Positions 17,633 to 26,531 of a stretch of 64,000 bases of DNA are shown here, one piece after another. The stretch lies in NCBI GenBank assembly GCA_965248765.1, contig CBDFKF010000004.1:2666001-2730000 (forward strand), written 5' to 3'. The DNA comes from CBDFKF01 sp965248765. GTDB taxonomy: Bacteria > Pseudomonadota > Alphaproteobacteria > VGEJ01. The translations under genes were made by a program, and so were the position numbers. Under the pieces are notes generated by a model. It saw only the letters and a program-made list of their open reading frames with translations. It searched no databases and had not been told where the DNA came from. Each line of letters opens with the position of its first letter. Within the stretch, counting starts at the first letter, position 1.

Positions 17633-18483
17633 CTACAGACTCGTCCGCACGGCCCAGAGCTCAGGAAAGAAGCGCCAATCCAACGCTTTTCTGAGATAGG
17701 GCACGCCCGACGACCCACCGGTGCCCCGGCGCCAGCCGATGACACGCTCCACCGTCGTCACGTGCCAGAACCGCCATTGCCGGAACCAATCCGCCACATC
17801 GACGAGGTCCTCGGCGAGCTCGTAGAGGTCCCAGTGGCGTGAGACGTCGCGATAGACCGAGCGCCAAGCGGCCTCCACCGACGGATGCGGCTCATAGGCC
17901 TGCGACCAGTCCCGCTCCACGCAGCCCTCGGCAATGTCGAAACCACGCCGGGCCAACAGTCTGATCGACTCATCGTACAGGCTTGGCTGCTGCAACGCCC
18001 GAGTGAGCTCCGCCATCTGCTCGGGTTGATGGGCGAACAGCTTGGTCATCGCGGCGTTCTTGTTGCCCATGGCGAACTCAAGCAACCGGTATTGGAGCGA
18101 CTGCAGCCCCGAAGCGCGACCAAGGCGATCGCGAAACGCGAGATAATCGGCGGGCGTTAGAGTCGACAGGACATCCCAGGACTGAATGATCTGCGATTGG
18201 ATTCGCGAGACGCGGGCGAGCATCTTGAACGCCGGCTGTGGATCGTCCTCGCGCAACCGGGCGATGGCGCCAGCAACTTCGTGCAACATCAGCTTGAGCC
18301 AAAGCTCCGTCGCCTGGTGCAAATGATGAACAGAAGCTCGTCGTGGCTATCACTTGCCGGCACCTGGGCCGACAGGATCGACTCGAGCCGGAGGTACTCG
18401 CCATAGGTCGTCGACCCACTGAAGTCGGTATGAATGCCGCTTTCGAGGGCTTCGTCGTTGGCGCCGCCGCCGGGCTTGGACAT
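17633..18483 (-). pseudogene. kynA: tryptophan 2,3-dioxygenase with a single-base frameshift
   Basis: TDO opens the indole ring of tryptophan to N-formylkynurenine with haem iron. The N-terminal part starts at ATG 18483 and reads TYGEYLRLESILSAQ, then HDELLFII with the distal-side His. At about 18320-18325 the frame breaks: the sequence after TTC ATC ATT is one base short, and the family continuation HQATELWLKLMLHE resumes in the next frame. The rest is intact through FWHVTTVERVIG (haem ligand His), RRGTGGSSGVPYL (substrate loop) and the stop at 17633. Restoring one base gives a normal full-length TDO of about 280 residues. It may be a real mutation or a base-call error in the TTT run. Confidence 0.85.
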
Positions 18484-18609
18484 GGCCCGCACTCTGGCGC
18501 GTTTGGCGCACCGCAAGCAAGGGGCAACTGCTGCCGTTGCCGAGGACTCCGCTGCGCCGTCGCGCCGTTTGCTATAATCAAGCGCTGCCGACATGTTGCG
18601 GATTCCCGC

Positions 18610-19740
18610 ATGACCAAACCTCCCTTCGCGACGCCCGATCGCGCATCGCGCGCACCATCGGCCCTTCTCGCCGTGGACCGCGCGATCGACGATCTACGGC
18701 GCGGCGTTCCGGTGGTGGTCGTCGGATCTGAGAGCGCCGGGCACGCAATCGTGGCGGCGGAGCTTGCCGCGCGCCAAGCGCTTGACTGGCTGGCCCGGTT
18801 GAGTGCGGTCGCGCCGGTCCTCGCGATTACCGCGCAGCGGGCGAGTACTCTGCACATTCGGCCGACGGGGGCCGACGTCGTGGTGCTCGACGGCGCACAA
18901 CAACTGTCGGCGGACGCCCTGCGAACGCTGGTCGACCCGACGACGGACCTCGCCCATCCGCTGCGCGGCCCTTTTCCGATCGCCGCGGAACATCCGCCGG
19001 CTGCCTATGCGGCGGCCGTGACCCTTTGCCGGCTCGCCCGCCTCTTGCCAGCGGTCGTGGCCGTGCCGTTGGAGAATGACGCCGAGGCCGCACAGGACTC
19101 GCTGCTGCGCGTAGCTGCCGCTGACATCGAGTCCTATGAAACCGATGGCGCCATCGGCCTCGTCGCCGTCACTGACGCGCACGTTCCGCTCGACGGGGCG
19201 GCGGATGCCCGCATCACCGCGTTCCGCCCGGCCGATGGGGGCATTGAGCACCTGGCGATCGTCATCGGTGATCCCAGTCGCAGCGTGCCGGTCCTCGTTC
19301 GGCTTCATTCCGCCTGCCTCACCGGCGATCTCCTCGCCAGCCTACGTTGCGACTGCGGCCAGCAACTGCGCGGGGCCGTCGAGCTGATCGCGGCAAGCGG
19401 CGGCGGTGTGATCCTGTACCTCGCCCAAGAAGGACGCGGCATCGGGCTTATCAACAAGTTGCGCGCCTACCAGCTCCAGGACCAGGGCTTCGACACGATG
19501 GAAGCCAACGAGCGCCTTGGATTCGAAGCCGATGAGCGCGTCTTTTTGCCGGCGGCGGAGATGCTGCGGCGGCTCGGTTTCCTGCAGGTACGATTGCTCA
19601 CCAACAACCCGGCCAAGATGGCCGCACTCGCTCGCCACGGCATCGACGTCGTAGAGCGCGTGCCGCACACCTTCCCGGCTACCTACTACAACGCCCCGTA
19701 TCTAGCGACAAAAGCCAAGCGCGCAGGTCACCTGTTCTGA
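18610..19740 (+). CDS. ribA: GTP cyclohydrolase II with an N-terminal extension domain
   Basis: GTP cyclohydrolase II starts riboflavin synthesis by opening the imidazole ring of GTP. The C-terminal half has the zinc site CLTGDLLASLRCDCG, the catalytic loop YLAQEGRGIGLINKLRAY, DTMEANERLGF and the closing LLTNNPAKMAAL. The N-terminal roughly 180 residues are a divergent domain with none of the metal or active-site residues of 3,4-dihydroxy-2-butanone 4-phosphate synthase, so this is not a working RibBA. ATG 18610 is preferred. It is divergent from kynA with 126 bp between starts. Confidence 0.92.
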   Translation: MTKPPFATPDRASRAPSALLAVDRAIDDLRRGVPVVVVGSESAGHAIVAAELAARQALDWLARLSAVAPVLAITAQRASTLHIRPTGADVVVLDGAQQLSADALRTLVDPTTDLAHPLRGPFPIAAEHPPAAYAAAVTLCRLARLLPAVVAVPLENDAEAAQDSLLRVAAADIESYETDGAIGLVAVTDAHVPLDGAADARITAFRPADGGIEHLAIVIGDPSRSVPVLVRLHSACLTGDLLASLRCDCGQQLRGAVELIAASGGGVILYLAQEGRGIGLINKLRAYQLQDQGFDTMEANERLGFEADERVFLPAAEMLRRLGFLQVRLLTNNPAKMAALARHGIDVVERVPHTFPATYYNAPYLATKAKRAGHLF

Positions 19741-19878
19741 TCGGACCAATCTGCCGCCTCGCTCGGAAAAACCTGCCTCAAACCCCAGGCTGCGGCCTCC
19801 GCCGATATGCTAAGTCATTGATATTGCAGAGCCAGTGCGCTGGCGCGCCGTTTGCTACGGTCCTAGCGTAGGATTGAT

Positions 19879-20463
19879 ATGCCAGGTAACCCCGCTCCGC
19901 TCGCGGCCGAAATGCGCCCGCTTCAGGCGGCTTGGTCGCCCGCTGAACCGACGCACGCGCCGCAGACGTCGCGCTCCGCGCAGGGTGAGGGTGATTTCTG
20001 GGGTGCCGATGGCTTCGACTTCGGCGACCTCCTCGATCTGGTCAATCCGCTCCACCATCTCCCGGTTGTATCCGCCCTCCATCGCGAGATCACCGGCGAT
20101 GCGATTGCACCGGGTCCGCGCCTGATTGGCAGCGCCGTGTTCGGCGGTCCGGTCGGCGTCGCCGCCTCGATGGTCAACCTTGCTGTGGAGAACGCCACGG
20201 GGCGGGATATCGGCGCCCATGCCATGGCCCTCTTCGATGGCGGCGGCGAGACCCCGCCGACCACTGCCACGGTGGCCTCGGCGCAAGCAGCTAGCGATCC
20301 GGTGGAATGGCAGCCGGCGCGCGGCGCTGCTGCTGGTGCCGAAGCGTATGCGGCCGCCGAGAGGCCACCGAACCAAGCTGAGACCGCGCGGCTGCTCGCC
20401 CTTTTCGAGGAGAACCTGCTGCAGATGGAAGCGCTACGCGCGCTGGTCGAGCGCGATCTGTGA
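19879..20463 (+). CDS. conserved hypothetical protein
   Basis: The 194-residue protein has no recognised catalytic motif. Its conserved-looking core is FDFGDLLDLVNPLHHLPVVSALHREITGD, then PRLIGSAVFGGPVGVAASMVNLAVENATGRD and ALFDGG. Proteins with this core and a variable, Ala/Pro-rich tail occur in Rhodospirillales, to my recollection, without assigned function. The Gly/Ala-rich segment 70-100 is mildly hydrophobic, but no clear membrane helix or signal peptide is seen. It is 26 bp upstream of an L,D-transpeptidase gene on the same strand, so an envelope link is possible. The 138-bp region upstream contains a small CTACG/CGTAG inverted repeat. Confidence 0.75.
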   Translation: MPGNPAPLAAEMRPLQAAWSPAEPTHAPQTSRSAQGEGDFWGADGFDFGDLLDLVNPLHHLPVVSALHREITGDAIAPGPRLIGSAVFGGPVGVAASMVNLAVENATGRDIGAHAMALFDGGGETPPTTATVASAQAASDPVEWQPARGAAAGAEAYAAAERPPNQAETARLLALFEENLLQMEALRALVERDL

Positions 20464-20488
20464 GCGGAGGAGCGGGGCCGGGCGTGCG

Positions 20489-20989
20489 ATGACCGACATC
20501 ATCACGGTCTCGTCGGGCACCGTGAAGTGGCGAGGGCGGCGTTATCCGTGTGCCCTCGGGCGGGCCGGTGTCACCGACAGCAAGCGCGAGGGCGACGGGG
20601 CAACGCCGCTCGGCTGCTTCCCGCTGAGGTACGTTCTCTACCGCGCCGATAGACTGGACGCGCCAACGACGCGGCTCCCCGTCGAGGCGCTCGCGCCGGA
20701 CCAGGGATGGTGCGACGATCCGGACGATCGCCGCTACAACCAGCGCATCAGCTTTCCCTATCCAGCCCGCCATGAACGGCTGTGCCGCGACGACGAGGTC
20801 TACGATGTGATCGTCGTCCTTGGCTACAACGACGACCCCGTCGTACGCGGCTGCGGCAGCGCCATTTTTCTGCACGTCGCGCGAACCGATTACGGGCCGA
20901 CCGAGGGCTGCGTCGCGCTGGCCTGCGCCGATCTGTTGGCGGTCCTCGATCAATGCGAGCTGCAGACGCAGCTCTGCGTCACCGGGTAA
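20489..20989 (+). CDS. L,D-transpeptidase family (YkuD) protein
   Basis: YkuD-domain proteins form 3-3 cross-links in peptidoglycan or anchor proteins to it, using a catalytic cysteine. This 166-residue protein shows RAGVTDSKREGDGATPLGCFPL near the start and the catalytic signature FLHVARTDYGPTEGCVAL. Its His and Cys are spaced as in the HX(14-17)[S/T]HGC-type motif, though the residue before Gly-Cys is Glu, not His. No signal peptide is visible, as in many small alphaproteobacterial members. AGCGG lies upstream of ATG 20489. Confidence 0.85.
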   Translation: MTDIITVSSGTVKWRGRRYPCALGRAGVTDSKREGDGATPLGCFPLRYVLYRADRLDAPTTRLPVEALAPDQGWCDDPDDRRYNQRISFPYPARHERLCRDDEVYDVIVVLGYNDDPVVRGCGSAIFLHVARTDYGPTEGCVALACADLLAVLDQCELQTQLCVTG

Positions 20990-21008
20990 TTCGCCGTTGC
21001 GCCGTCGG

Positions 21009-21719
21009 CTATCGCGGCTGGCGTGGCCCGAAAATCGCCGTTCCCACTCGCACCTGCGTTGCGCCGAAAGCGATCGCGACCTCGAAGTCGTGGCTCATCC
21101 CCATGCTCAGTTGCGTAAGACCGTTGCGCTCAGCGATTGTCTGTAGCAGGGCAAAGTGCAACGAGGGCTCCTCCTCCATCGGTGGGATACACATGAGGCC
21201 GACGATTGGCAGGCCGTGCTCCTCGCGACAGGCGGCGATGAAAGCATCCGTCTGGTCGGGCAGCACGCCGTGCTTCTGTGGCTCCCCGCCCGTGTTGACC
21301 TCGATGAAGCAATCGGGGCGACGGCCGCACCGCGTCATTTCGGCTGCGAGAACCCGCGCGAGCTTGGGCCGATCGACCGTCTCGATCACGTCGAACAACT
21401 CGACGGCCGCGCGCGCCTTGTTGGTCTGAAGCGGTCCGATCAGATGCAGCGTGGCATCGCCGTAGGCGGCCTTGAGGGCCGGCCATTTACCCTCGGCTTC
21501 CTGCAGGCGATTCTCGCCGAAGATCCGATGGCCGGCCTCGAGCGCCGGTCGGATGCGGTCCTCCCCGTGCGTCTTGCTGACCGCGACGAGACGGACGGCC
21601 GCGGCATCGCGACCTGCTTTGACCGCCGCGGCGGCGATCCGCGCGCGCACCGTCTCCAGGTTCGCGGCGACGTCGGGCGGGGCGGTTGAGATGGCGATTT
21701 GCGAGGGCATGTCGGCCAT
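21009..21719 (-). CDS. YggS family pyridoxal phosphate homeostasis protein
   Basis: This is a PLP-binding TIM-barrel protein of the YggS/PLPBP/ALR N-terminal-like family, with a regulatory role in vitamin B6 and amino acid balance and no known catalysis. The PLP lysine is K49 in LVAVSKTH. Other family marks are FGENRLQEAEGKW, HLIGPLQTNKA, EVNTGGEPQKHG, GLMCIPP and LSMGMSHDFEVAIAFGATQVRVGTAIFG. All are intact. The start at 21719 is only 18 bp from the divergent thiE start, so the two promoters must overlap or one coding start is later (ATG 21710 is in frame). Confidence 0.93.
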   Translation of the reverse strand: MADMPSQIAISTAPPDVAANLETVRARIAAAAVKAGRDAAAVRLVAVSKTHGEDRIRPALEAGHRIFGENRLQEAEGKWPALKAAYGDATLHLIGPLQTNKARAAVELFDVIETVDRPKLARVLAAEMTRCGRRPDCFIEVNTGGEPQKHGVLPDQTDAFIAACREEHGLPIVGLMCIPPMEEEPSLHFALLQTIAERNGLTQLSMGMSHDFEVAIAFGATQVRVGTAIFGPRQPR

Positions 21720-21737
21720 GGCACTGTGGCCGGCGCC

Positions 21738-22376
21738 ATGGCAGCCGGCTGCGTCATCCTATCAGACCACGCCCGGCGCCTCAATTTGGCCTGCCCGGTG
21801 CACGCCGCGTGCGCGCTGCCGCCGCTGATCTTACTGACCGACGAGGATCGGTTTCCTGATCCCCGTCCGGCGGTGGCCCACCTGCCCCCGGGCGGGGCGG
21901 TCATCCTCCGCCACTACGGCGATCGGAGCAGAGCGGCACTGGCCCAGGATCTCCGGATCCTCTGCGAGAAAGGGAGGCTTCGGCTGTTGATTGCGGCTGA
22001 TGGGCGCCTCGCGAGCCGAATCGGCGCCGACGGCCTCCACCTGCCCGAGCATCTCGTCCACCGGGCCGGCGCGTGGCGAGCACGCCAGCCAGCCTGGCTG
22101 ATCACCGCCGCCGCCCATGGCCGCCGCGGTTTGGTCGCGGCCGCGCGTTGGGGTACCGATGCCACCCTGCTCGCGCCGGTTTTTGCCACCCGAACTCATC
22201 CGCGCGCGCGCGCTCTCGGGCCGGTGCGGTTCACTGCGCTGGTCCGACGGAGTCGGATCCCGGTCTATGCGCTCGGCGGGGTCAGCGCGGCCACGGCGCC
22301 GCGCCTACGAAACAGCGGTTGCGCCGGGCTCGCGGCGATCGACGCGGCCCATGCGGCCGACCGCGATATCGCCTAG
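21738..22376 (+). CDS. thiE: thiamine phosphate synthase family protein
   Basis: It is predicted to couple the thiazole and pyrimidine units of thiamine in a TIM barrel. Residues supporting this are LILLTDEDRF near strand 1, GAVILRHYGDRSR, LLIAADGRLASRIGADGLHLPE (pyrophosphate and ring contacts), LITAAAH, DATLLAPVFATRTHP and VYALGGVSA. It belongs to the shorter, divergent alphaproteobacterial group in which some catalytic positions differ from Bacillus ThiE, so activity is likely but not certain. ATG 21738 gives 212 residues. It ends inside the 3' end of the APS kinase gene (4-bp convergent overlap). Confidence 0.85.
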   Translation: MAAGCVILSDHARRLNLACPVHAACALPPLILLTDEDRFPDPRPAVAHLPPGGAVILRHYGDRSRAALAQDLRILCEKGRLRLLIAADGRLASRIGADGLHLPEHLVHRAGAWRARQPAWLITAAAHGRRGLVAAARWGTDATLLAPVFATRTHPRARALGPVRFTALVRRSRIPVYALGGVSAATAPRLRNSGCAGLAAIDAAHAADRDIA

Positions 22377-24112
22377 GTTGGTTTTAGCGCGAAATGGCGC
22401 TCGATATGCTCGATGACGCGGCGGGAGCACTCGTCGACATCGCTGTTTGAGGTATCGACGATGAGCTCGGGGTCCTCGGGCGCCTCGTAGGGTGCCGAGA
22501 TGCCGGTGAAATCCGGGATCTCGCCGGCCCGCGCCTTCTTGTAGAGGCCCTTGGGATCGCGCTCTTCGCACACCGAGAGGTCGGCTTGTATGTAGATCTC
22601 GTGGAAGCCCTCCGGTAGGGCGGTCCGCGCTCGGTCGCGATCGGAGCGATACGGTGAGATGAAGGCCGTTATGGCGATGAATCCGGCATTGGCGAACAGC
22701 GCCCCAACCTCGCCGACGCGCCGGATATTCTCGGCCCGGTCCTCGGGCGAAAAGCCGAGGTTGGTGTTGAGGCCATGGCGGATGTTGTCGCCGTCCAGCA
22801 CGTAGACCTGATAGCCCTTTTCGAACAATCGACGCTCGACCTCGATGGCGATCGTCGACTTGCCGGCACCGGACAGGCCGGTAAGCCAGAGGACGGCGCC
22901 GCGGTGGCCGTTGCGCAGGATGCGGTGCTCGTCGGTGACCGAGTGCTCGACACGAACGACGTTCGTTGCGCGCATCGTGATCAGGTCGCGCTGATCGGCG
23001 TAGCCGCGCATGCTGATCTGGCCCGCGCCGCAGAGATCGTCGCCGTCATAGAGGGCGAAGAAGCCGGTTGGCCCGCATGCCTCGAACGGGTCCAGCGCGA
23101 TGATCGAGCGCGTCCGTATCGTCGCCTCGATCATTTCGTTTGGCCGACCATTCGCCGAGGCCGACTCGATCGACTGCACCGTCACCGGGATCGCGTGCCC
23201 GAAACGCCGCAGCTGATAGGTGCTGTGCGCGACCAAGTCACGATCGCTCATCCACGTCATGCGCACACGAAAGACGTCGGTCTCTACGGGTAGCACGTCC
23301 GGCGGGTGACTCGCCAACTCCCCGGGCGCTATCGGAAGGTCCTGATCGAGCGCAATGCGGACCGTCTCGCCAGCCTCGGCACTGTTGAGTTGGTCCGCTC
23401 CGTCCTCGGTCGCGAGCGAGACGACTCGGGCGGTCTGGTTCATCGGCGAAAACATGATGGTATCGCCCATGTCCAGTAGGCCGGTCAGGATACGAGCGCG
23501 GTAGTGACGCTCGCCGTTGCTACCCGCCACTTCAACGATCGGCATACGTAGGGGCACGTCGACCGGCTGGGCGAGCGGCTGCACGCGTTCGAGCGCCTCG
23601 AGCAGGCACGGACCCTCGTGCCAGGCGGGTGCGCGGTCATGGCTGCCGGCGACGGGCACGAGCAGCGCGCCAGCGCCCGGAACGCTGCCAAACCAGTCGG
23701 TAAGCGCCTGCTCGATGGCCGCGAAACGCTGCGCCGCGGTCCCGGGCCCGTCGCCAAGCCCCGTCACCGCAGCGACGACTTGGCGAATGCCAATCAAGTT
23801 GAGCAGAAAGGCGCTCTGCCGAATCGTGCGATCGACGCCCCGCTCGCCGTCAATGACGAGGATGGCGGCACCGAGCGCAGGCATTGTATCGAGAAGCCTC
23901 GCCGGGAATCCGGGATGGCCCGCATGATCGGCCACCGAGAATCTATAGCTCGCCGTAGCAAAGTGTTTGGTTCCATCGGCCGCGGCGGCGGTGTCGAGAT
24001 GGCTCAACAGCTGCTCACAGCTGTCGCCGTGACCGGCCAACACGATGTCGAGTTTAGTCAGTTGAAGATTGTTCACAGTCTCACTCTGGCTAGCTGGCAA
24101 GGACACCCCCAA
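22373..24112 (-). CDS. cysC: adenylylsulfate kinase fused to a degenerate CysN-like GTPase domain
   Basis: The C-terminal about 190 residues are a complete APS kinase that makes PAPS: Walker A GLSGAGKST, DGDNIRHGLNTNLGF, FISPYRSDRDRAR and KGLYKKARAGEIPDFTGI. The N-terminal about 380 residues resemble CysN, the GTPase subunit of ATP sulfurylase, including its later beta-barrel domains (MPIVEVAGSNGERHYRARILTG). The nucleotide site is lost: the P-loop position reads GHGDSCEQLL instead of GxxxxGKS, and NKxD reads TGLGD, although the D..G.P motif (ADHAGHP) remains. The start is uncertain: TTG 24112 or GTG 24076. No cysD is in the window. It is downstream of a sulfotransferase gene on the same strand. 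Confidence 0.88.
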   Translation of the reverse strand: MGVSLPASQSETVNNLQLTKLDIVLAGHGDSCEQLLSHLDTAAAADGTKHFATASYRFSVADHAGHPGFPARLLDTMPALGAAILVIDGERGVDRTIRQSAFLLNLIGIRQVVAAVTGLGDGPGTAAQRFAAIEQALTDWFGSVPGAGALLVPVAGSHDRAPAWHEGPCLLEALERVQPLAQPVDVPLRMPIVEVAGSNGERHYRARILTGLLDMGDTIMFSPMNQTARVVSLATEDGADQLNSAEAGETVRIALDQDLPIAPGELASHPPDVLPVETDVFRVRMTWMSDRDLVAHSTYQLRRFGHAIPVTVQSIESASANGRPNEMIEATIRTRSIIALDPFEACGPTGFFALYDGDDLCGAGQISMRGYADQRDLITMRATNVVRVEHSVTDEHRILRNGHRGAVLWLTGLSGAGKSTIAIEVERRLFEKGYQVYVLDGDNIRHGLNTNLGFSPEDRAENIRRVGEVGALFANAGFIAITAFISPYRSDRDRARTALPEGFHEIYIQADLSVCEERDPKGLYKKARAGEIPDFTGISAPYEAPEDPELIVDTSNSDVDECSRRVIEHIERHFALKPT

Positions 24113-24227
24113 TGATTCCCCGTCGCGCCGCGCGCCGATGATGTAGCAAAAGCTCAGGCGCCAATCGAGGGCGCGCGATCAAAGCCGTCGCGCCATATCG
24201 TCAAGTGATGCCCGTCACAGAGCGCCT

Positions 24228-25055
24228 TCATGGCAGGTAATCGAACCGCGCCATTTGTTCGCAATGGGCATCAACAACCCGCTGGACTTGTTCCGCCGAC
24301 AGCGCGTTCCGCCACTGGCCCGTCCTGCCCGCGCGGAAGAACAGTTTCGCTGCCGGGCTGCGTTCGCGAAAACCTCGCGCCTTCTCTTGCCCCTGCAAGG
24401 TCCTGAATGAGGAGAACTTGATCGCCTTGGCGATCCGCTCGCGCGGCGGGTCGAGGCCTAGGAAGCGAGCGATCGCGCGAAAGTGCTTCGAGGGTGAGGC
24501 GAGAAGGTCCTCGTAACGTACAGTATGCAACCCGAGGCTGTATTGGTGAGTCCAACTCTTCACGTGGCGCGACCAGGTGCCGAGCGTGATCGGGATATTC
24601 CGCACATCTTCGGGCGCCCCCCCGGCCGGGTCCGCCAGCAGCCGAATCGAGTCATCGAGCTCCAGGCCCGAGTGGTGGGCCATCGATACGACTACGTCTA
24701 GCGGATTGCGTACGATGTAGATAGCGCCGGCAGTGCAGCTCATGGTGATCAGCTCTGTGCCGCCATCATCACCCAGCGGGCTATGGGTCTTGACGAATAC
24801 GGAATCGGGATGGGCTCCGGTCATGCGTTGATGCACCTGCGGGCGCAACGCCGCGAGCTTGTCGGGCGCCAGGCCATCGATCGCGTGTCCGGCGACGGTT
24901 TCGTACCAGTCCTTCCTGCCGTCCCCCAACGCGAACTGATCGAGCTTATTGATGTCGGCGGCGCGGCCCGGGTTCAGCAGCAGATTGTGGAGAAAGGCGC
25001 GTATCCACGTGTTGCCCGATTTCGGATAGGACGCGAGCCAGATGATAGCTCCCAT
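24228..25055 (-). CDS. PAPS-dependent sulfotransferase
   Basis: This 275-residue cytosolic-type sulfotransferase moves sulfate from PAPS to a hydroxyl acceptor. The 5'-phosphosulfate loop is SYPKSGNTWIRAFL near residue 10, and the 3'-phosphate motif is IYIVRNPLDVVVSMAHHSG with the Arg and Ser ligands. KTHSPL and the late GQWRNALS / RFDYLP segments also fit the Sulfotransfer_1 family. ATG 25055 begins the first beta strand directly, as in the family. It lies between the porin and the APS kinase fusion, all on the minus strand, so a shared role in sulfating an envelope molecule or metabolite is likely. The acceptor is unknown. Confidence 0.9.
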   Translation of the reverse strand: MGAIIWLASYPKSGNTWIRAFLHNLLLNPGRAADINKLDQFALGDGRKDWYETVAGHAIDGLAPDKLAALRPQVHQRMTGAHPDSVFVKTHSPLGDDGGTELITMSCTAGAIYIVRNPLDVVVSMAHHSGLELDDSIRLLADPAGGAPEDVRNIPITLGTWSRHVKSWTHQYSLGLHTVRYEDLLASPSKHFRAIARFLGLDPPRERIAKAIKFSSFRTLQGQEKARGFRERSPAAKLFFRAGRTGQWRNALSAEQVQRVVDAHCEQMARFDYLP

Positions 25056-25094
25056 GACGCGCTCTCGCCGACCGGCCAAACTCGTGCACGGAGC

Positions 25095-25125
25095 ATAAAG
25101 AAGGGGCGGACCGAGGTCCGCCCCC
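25095..25125 (-). terminator. rho-independent terminator after the porin gene
   Basis: A perfect 10-bp inverted repeat, GGGGCGGACC / GGTCCGCCCC with a 2-base spacer (25103-25124), is followed on the minus strand by TTCTTTAT. It stands about 20 bases after the porin stop codon and ahead of the sulfotransferase start, so it should end most porin transcripts. Confidence 0.85.
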
Positions 25126-25146
25126 AAAAGCAGTATGGTTCGTCAG

Positions 25147-26343
25147 CTAGAAGAATACGGCGTTGCCGACGAAGATCGCATCCACCTCGTTTTCGCTGCC
25201 GATGCCGCTGAGATTGTCTTCCAGGTTGTGATGCTGGTAGCCGAACACGAACTGGATGCCCGGGCCTAGATCGTATGTCCCGCCGAGCTCGAACGCATTG
25301 TACTCGTCCTCGCCGGCCCCCATACCAGCCTCGACTTCCATGTCGACGTACTGGACACCGATGCCCCACGGCCCTGTTGCGTAGCGTAGACCGACCGACC
25401 AGTTGGTGCGATCGCCACCGCTGGAAATGCCGGCCGAACTAAACGTGCCGTCATTCACTTCACGATACGCCGTGCCGAACGTGAAGCCCTGGTAGCTGAC
25501 CTGCAAGCCGGCCGAGAAGCCCTCGAGATCGTCCGAGCCCACCGCTCCGGCGACAGCACTCGACACCTCGGGCTCACCGTGTGTGAAGCCACCCGAAATG
25601 TTGAGGTCGACCTCGTCGAACGAGTTGACATAGTTCGCGCCGATGTCCCAGACCTGACCGGCCGTCGTGCCCACATTGTCGGTCGCCGGACCACCGATGA
25701 TGCCGAGACCAAAGTTACCGTTACAGCCGGTGAACGCGGCACCGGCGGTAACGCCACCGGCCTGCTGGCAGAGCTCCGGCGTGTATGACACGCCGACCTG
25801 GATGCCCATTACCCGTGGTGTGAAGACCGTGATCTTCTCGGAATCACCGGTGTTCGTCAGGTACGTGGAGCTGTACGCCAACGTGCCGTTGCCACCGCCA
25901 TTCACCGGCGCAAAGACCGGCGATTCCAGACCCCAGCCCCACATCGAAGGCGTCGGCGACTGATAGTGCATGACGTTCGCCGCGCTGTTCCGTGCGCCGA
26001 ACTGGGCGCGGAAGCCGCCGAACTCCATCCACACATAGCCGTCCTCGACCCCGCCGCCATTCTCAAACTGCACGTTCTCGGTCTTGACATCGAATGTCGC
26101 ACCGACCTGCAGCCCGTTGTCCAGCGTCGTATTGCCACTGAAGGTCAGAATGCCCCAGCGGTTGAAGATGTGGTCACGACGCCCGAACGAAGGCTCGCCC
26201 ACGCCGTCGTCTGCGTCAACGTACTCAGCATTGAAAAGGTGATGACCGGAAACGCCGAGCGAAACCGGATCCTCTGCGAAGGCCGGTCCAGCGAGCGCGC
26301 CCGCCGCGATAAGGGCCGTCGTGGCATAGAGATATTTCTTCAT
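25147..26343 (-). CDS. outer-membrane porin
   Basis: The protein has 398 residues with a classic signal peptide (MKKYLYATTALIAAGALAGPAFA, cleaved near residue 23) and a mature part rich in alternating beta strands, Gly and aromatic residues. It ends in Phe (VGNAVFF), as needed for Bam-mediated insertion. It looks like a general diffusion porin of the Gram-negative porin family seen in Rhodospirillales (FGFRAQFGARNSAANVMHY-like loop, GLQVGATFDVKTENV). A pair of cysteines (ELCQQ..FTGCNG) may form a loop disulphide. It has its own promoter candidate and terminator. It sits between two sulfotransferase genes. Confidence 0.9.
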   Translation of the reverse strand: MKKYLYATTALIAAGALAGPAFAEDPVSLGVSGHHLFNAEYVDADDGVGEPSFGRRDHIFNRWGILTFSGNTTLDNGLQVGATFDVKTENVQFENGGGVEDGYVWMEFGGFRAQFGARNSAANVMHYQSPTPSMWGWGLESPVFAPVNGGGNGTLAYSSTYLTNTGDSEKITVFTPRVMGIQVGVSYTPELCQQAGGVTAGAAFTGCNGNFGLGIIGGPATDNVGTTAGQVWDIGANYVNSFDEVDLNISGGFTHGEPEVSSAVAGAVGSDDLEGFSAGLQVSYQGFTFGTAYREVNDGTFSSAGISSGGDRTNWSVGLRYATGPWGIGVQYVDMEVEAGMGAGEDEYNAFELGGTYDLGPGIQFVFGYQHHNLEDNLSGIGSENEVDAIFVGNAVFF

Positions 26344-26412
26344 CCTAACCTCACTTACGAATGCGCGACTCTCCGGCGAACCGGAAGCGCTCCCCCTTCA
26401 AAGTAGGCCGGC

Positions 26413-26441
26413 ATTCAGCCAGCCAACGCTGCGAGCGTCAA
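26413..26441 (-). promoter_or_regulatory. candidate sigma-70-type promoter of the porin gene
   Basis: On the minus strand TTGACG (26441-26436) is followed after 17 bases by CTGAAT (26418-26413). This would give a leader of roughly 60-65 bases before the porin ATG. The -35 match is good and the -10 match is weak. It is the only such pair I noticed in the 188-bp gap. Confidence 0.45.
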
Positions 26442-26476
26442 GCTTGCCGGGCAGCGGTTGTGTTGAAATTCGCGCA

Positions 26477-26496
26477 CTGTTGCGCAGCCGCAACAG
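26477..26496 (-). terminator. hairpin after the TPR-sulfotransferase gene
   Basis: CTGTTGCG / CGCAACAG form a perfect 8-bp stem with a 4-base loop, 36 bases after the stop codon of the TPR-sulfotransferase gene. No long U-tract follows on the minus strand, so it is a weak or Rho-assisted terminator, or a binding site upstream of the porin promoter. Confidence 0.45.
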
Positions 26497-26531
26497 CGCC
26501 TATAACCCGGTTTGGTCGCTCCCGACGCTCC

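Noticed and set aside
18670..19180. DHBP synthase (RibB) activity in the N-terminal half of the RibA protein
   Set aside because: The acidic metal site and other RibB residues are not present, so it was not called bifunctional.
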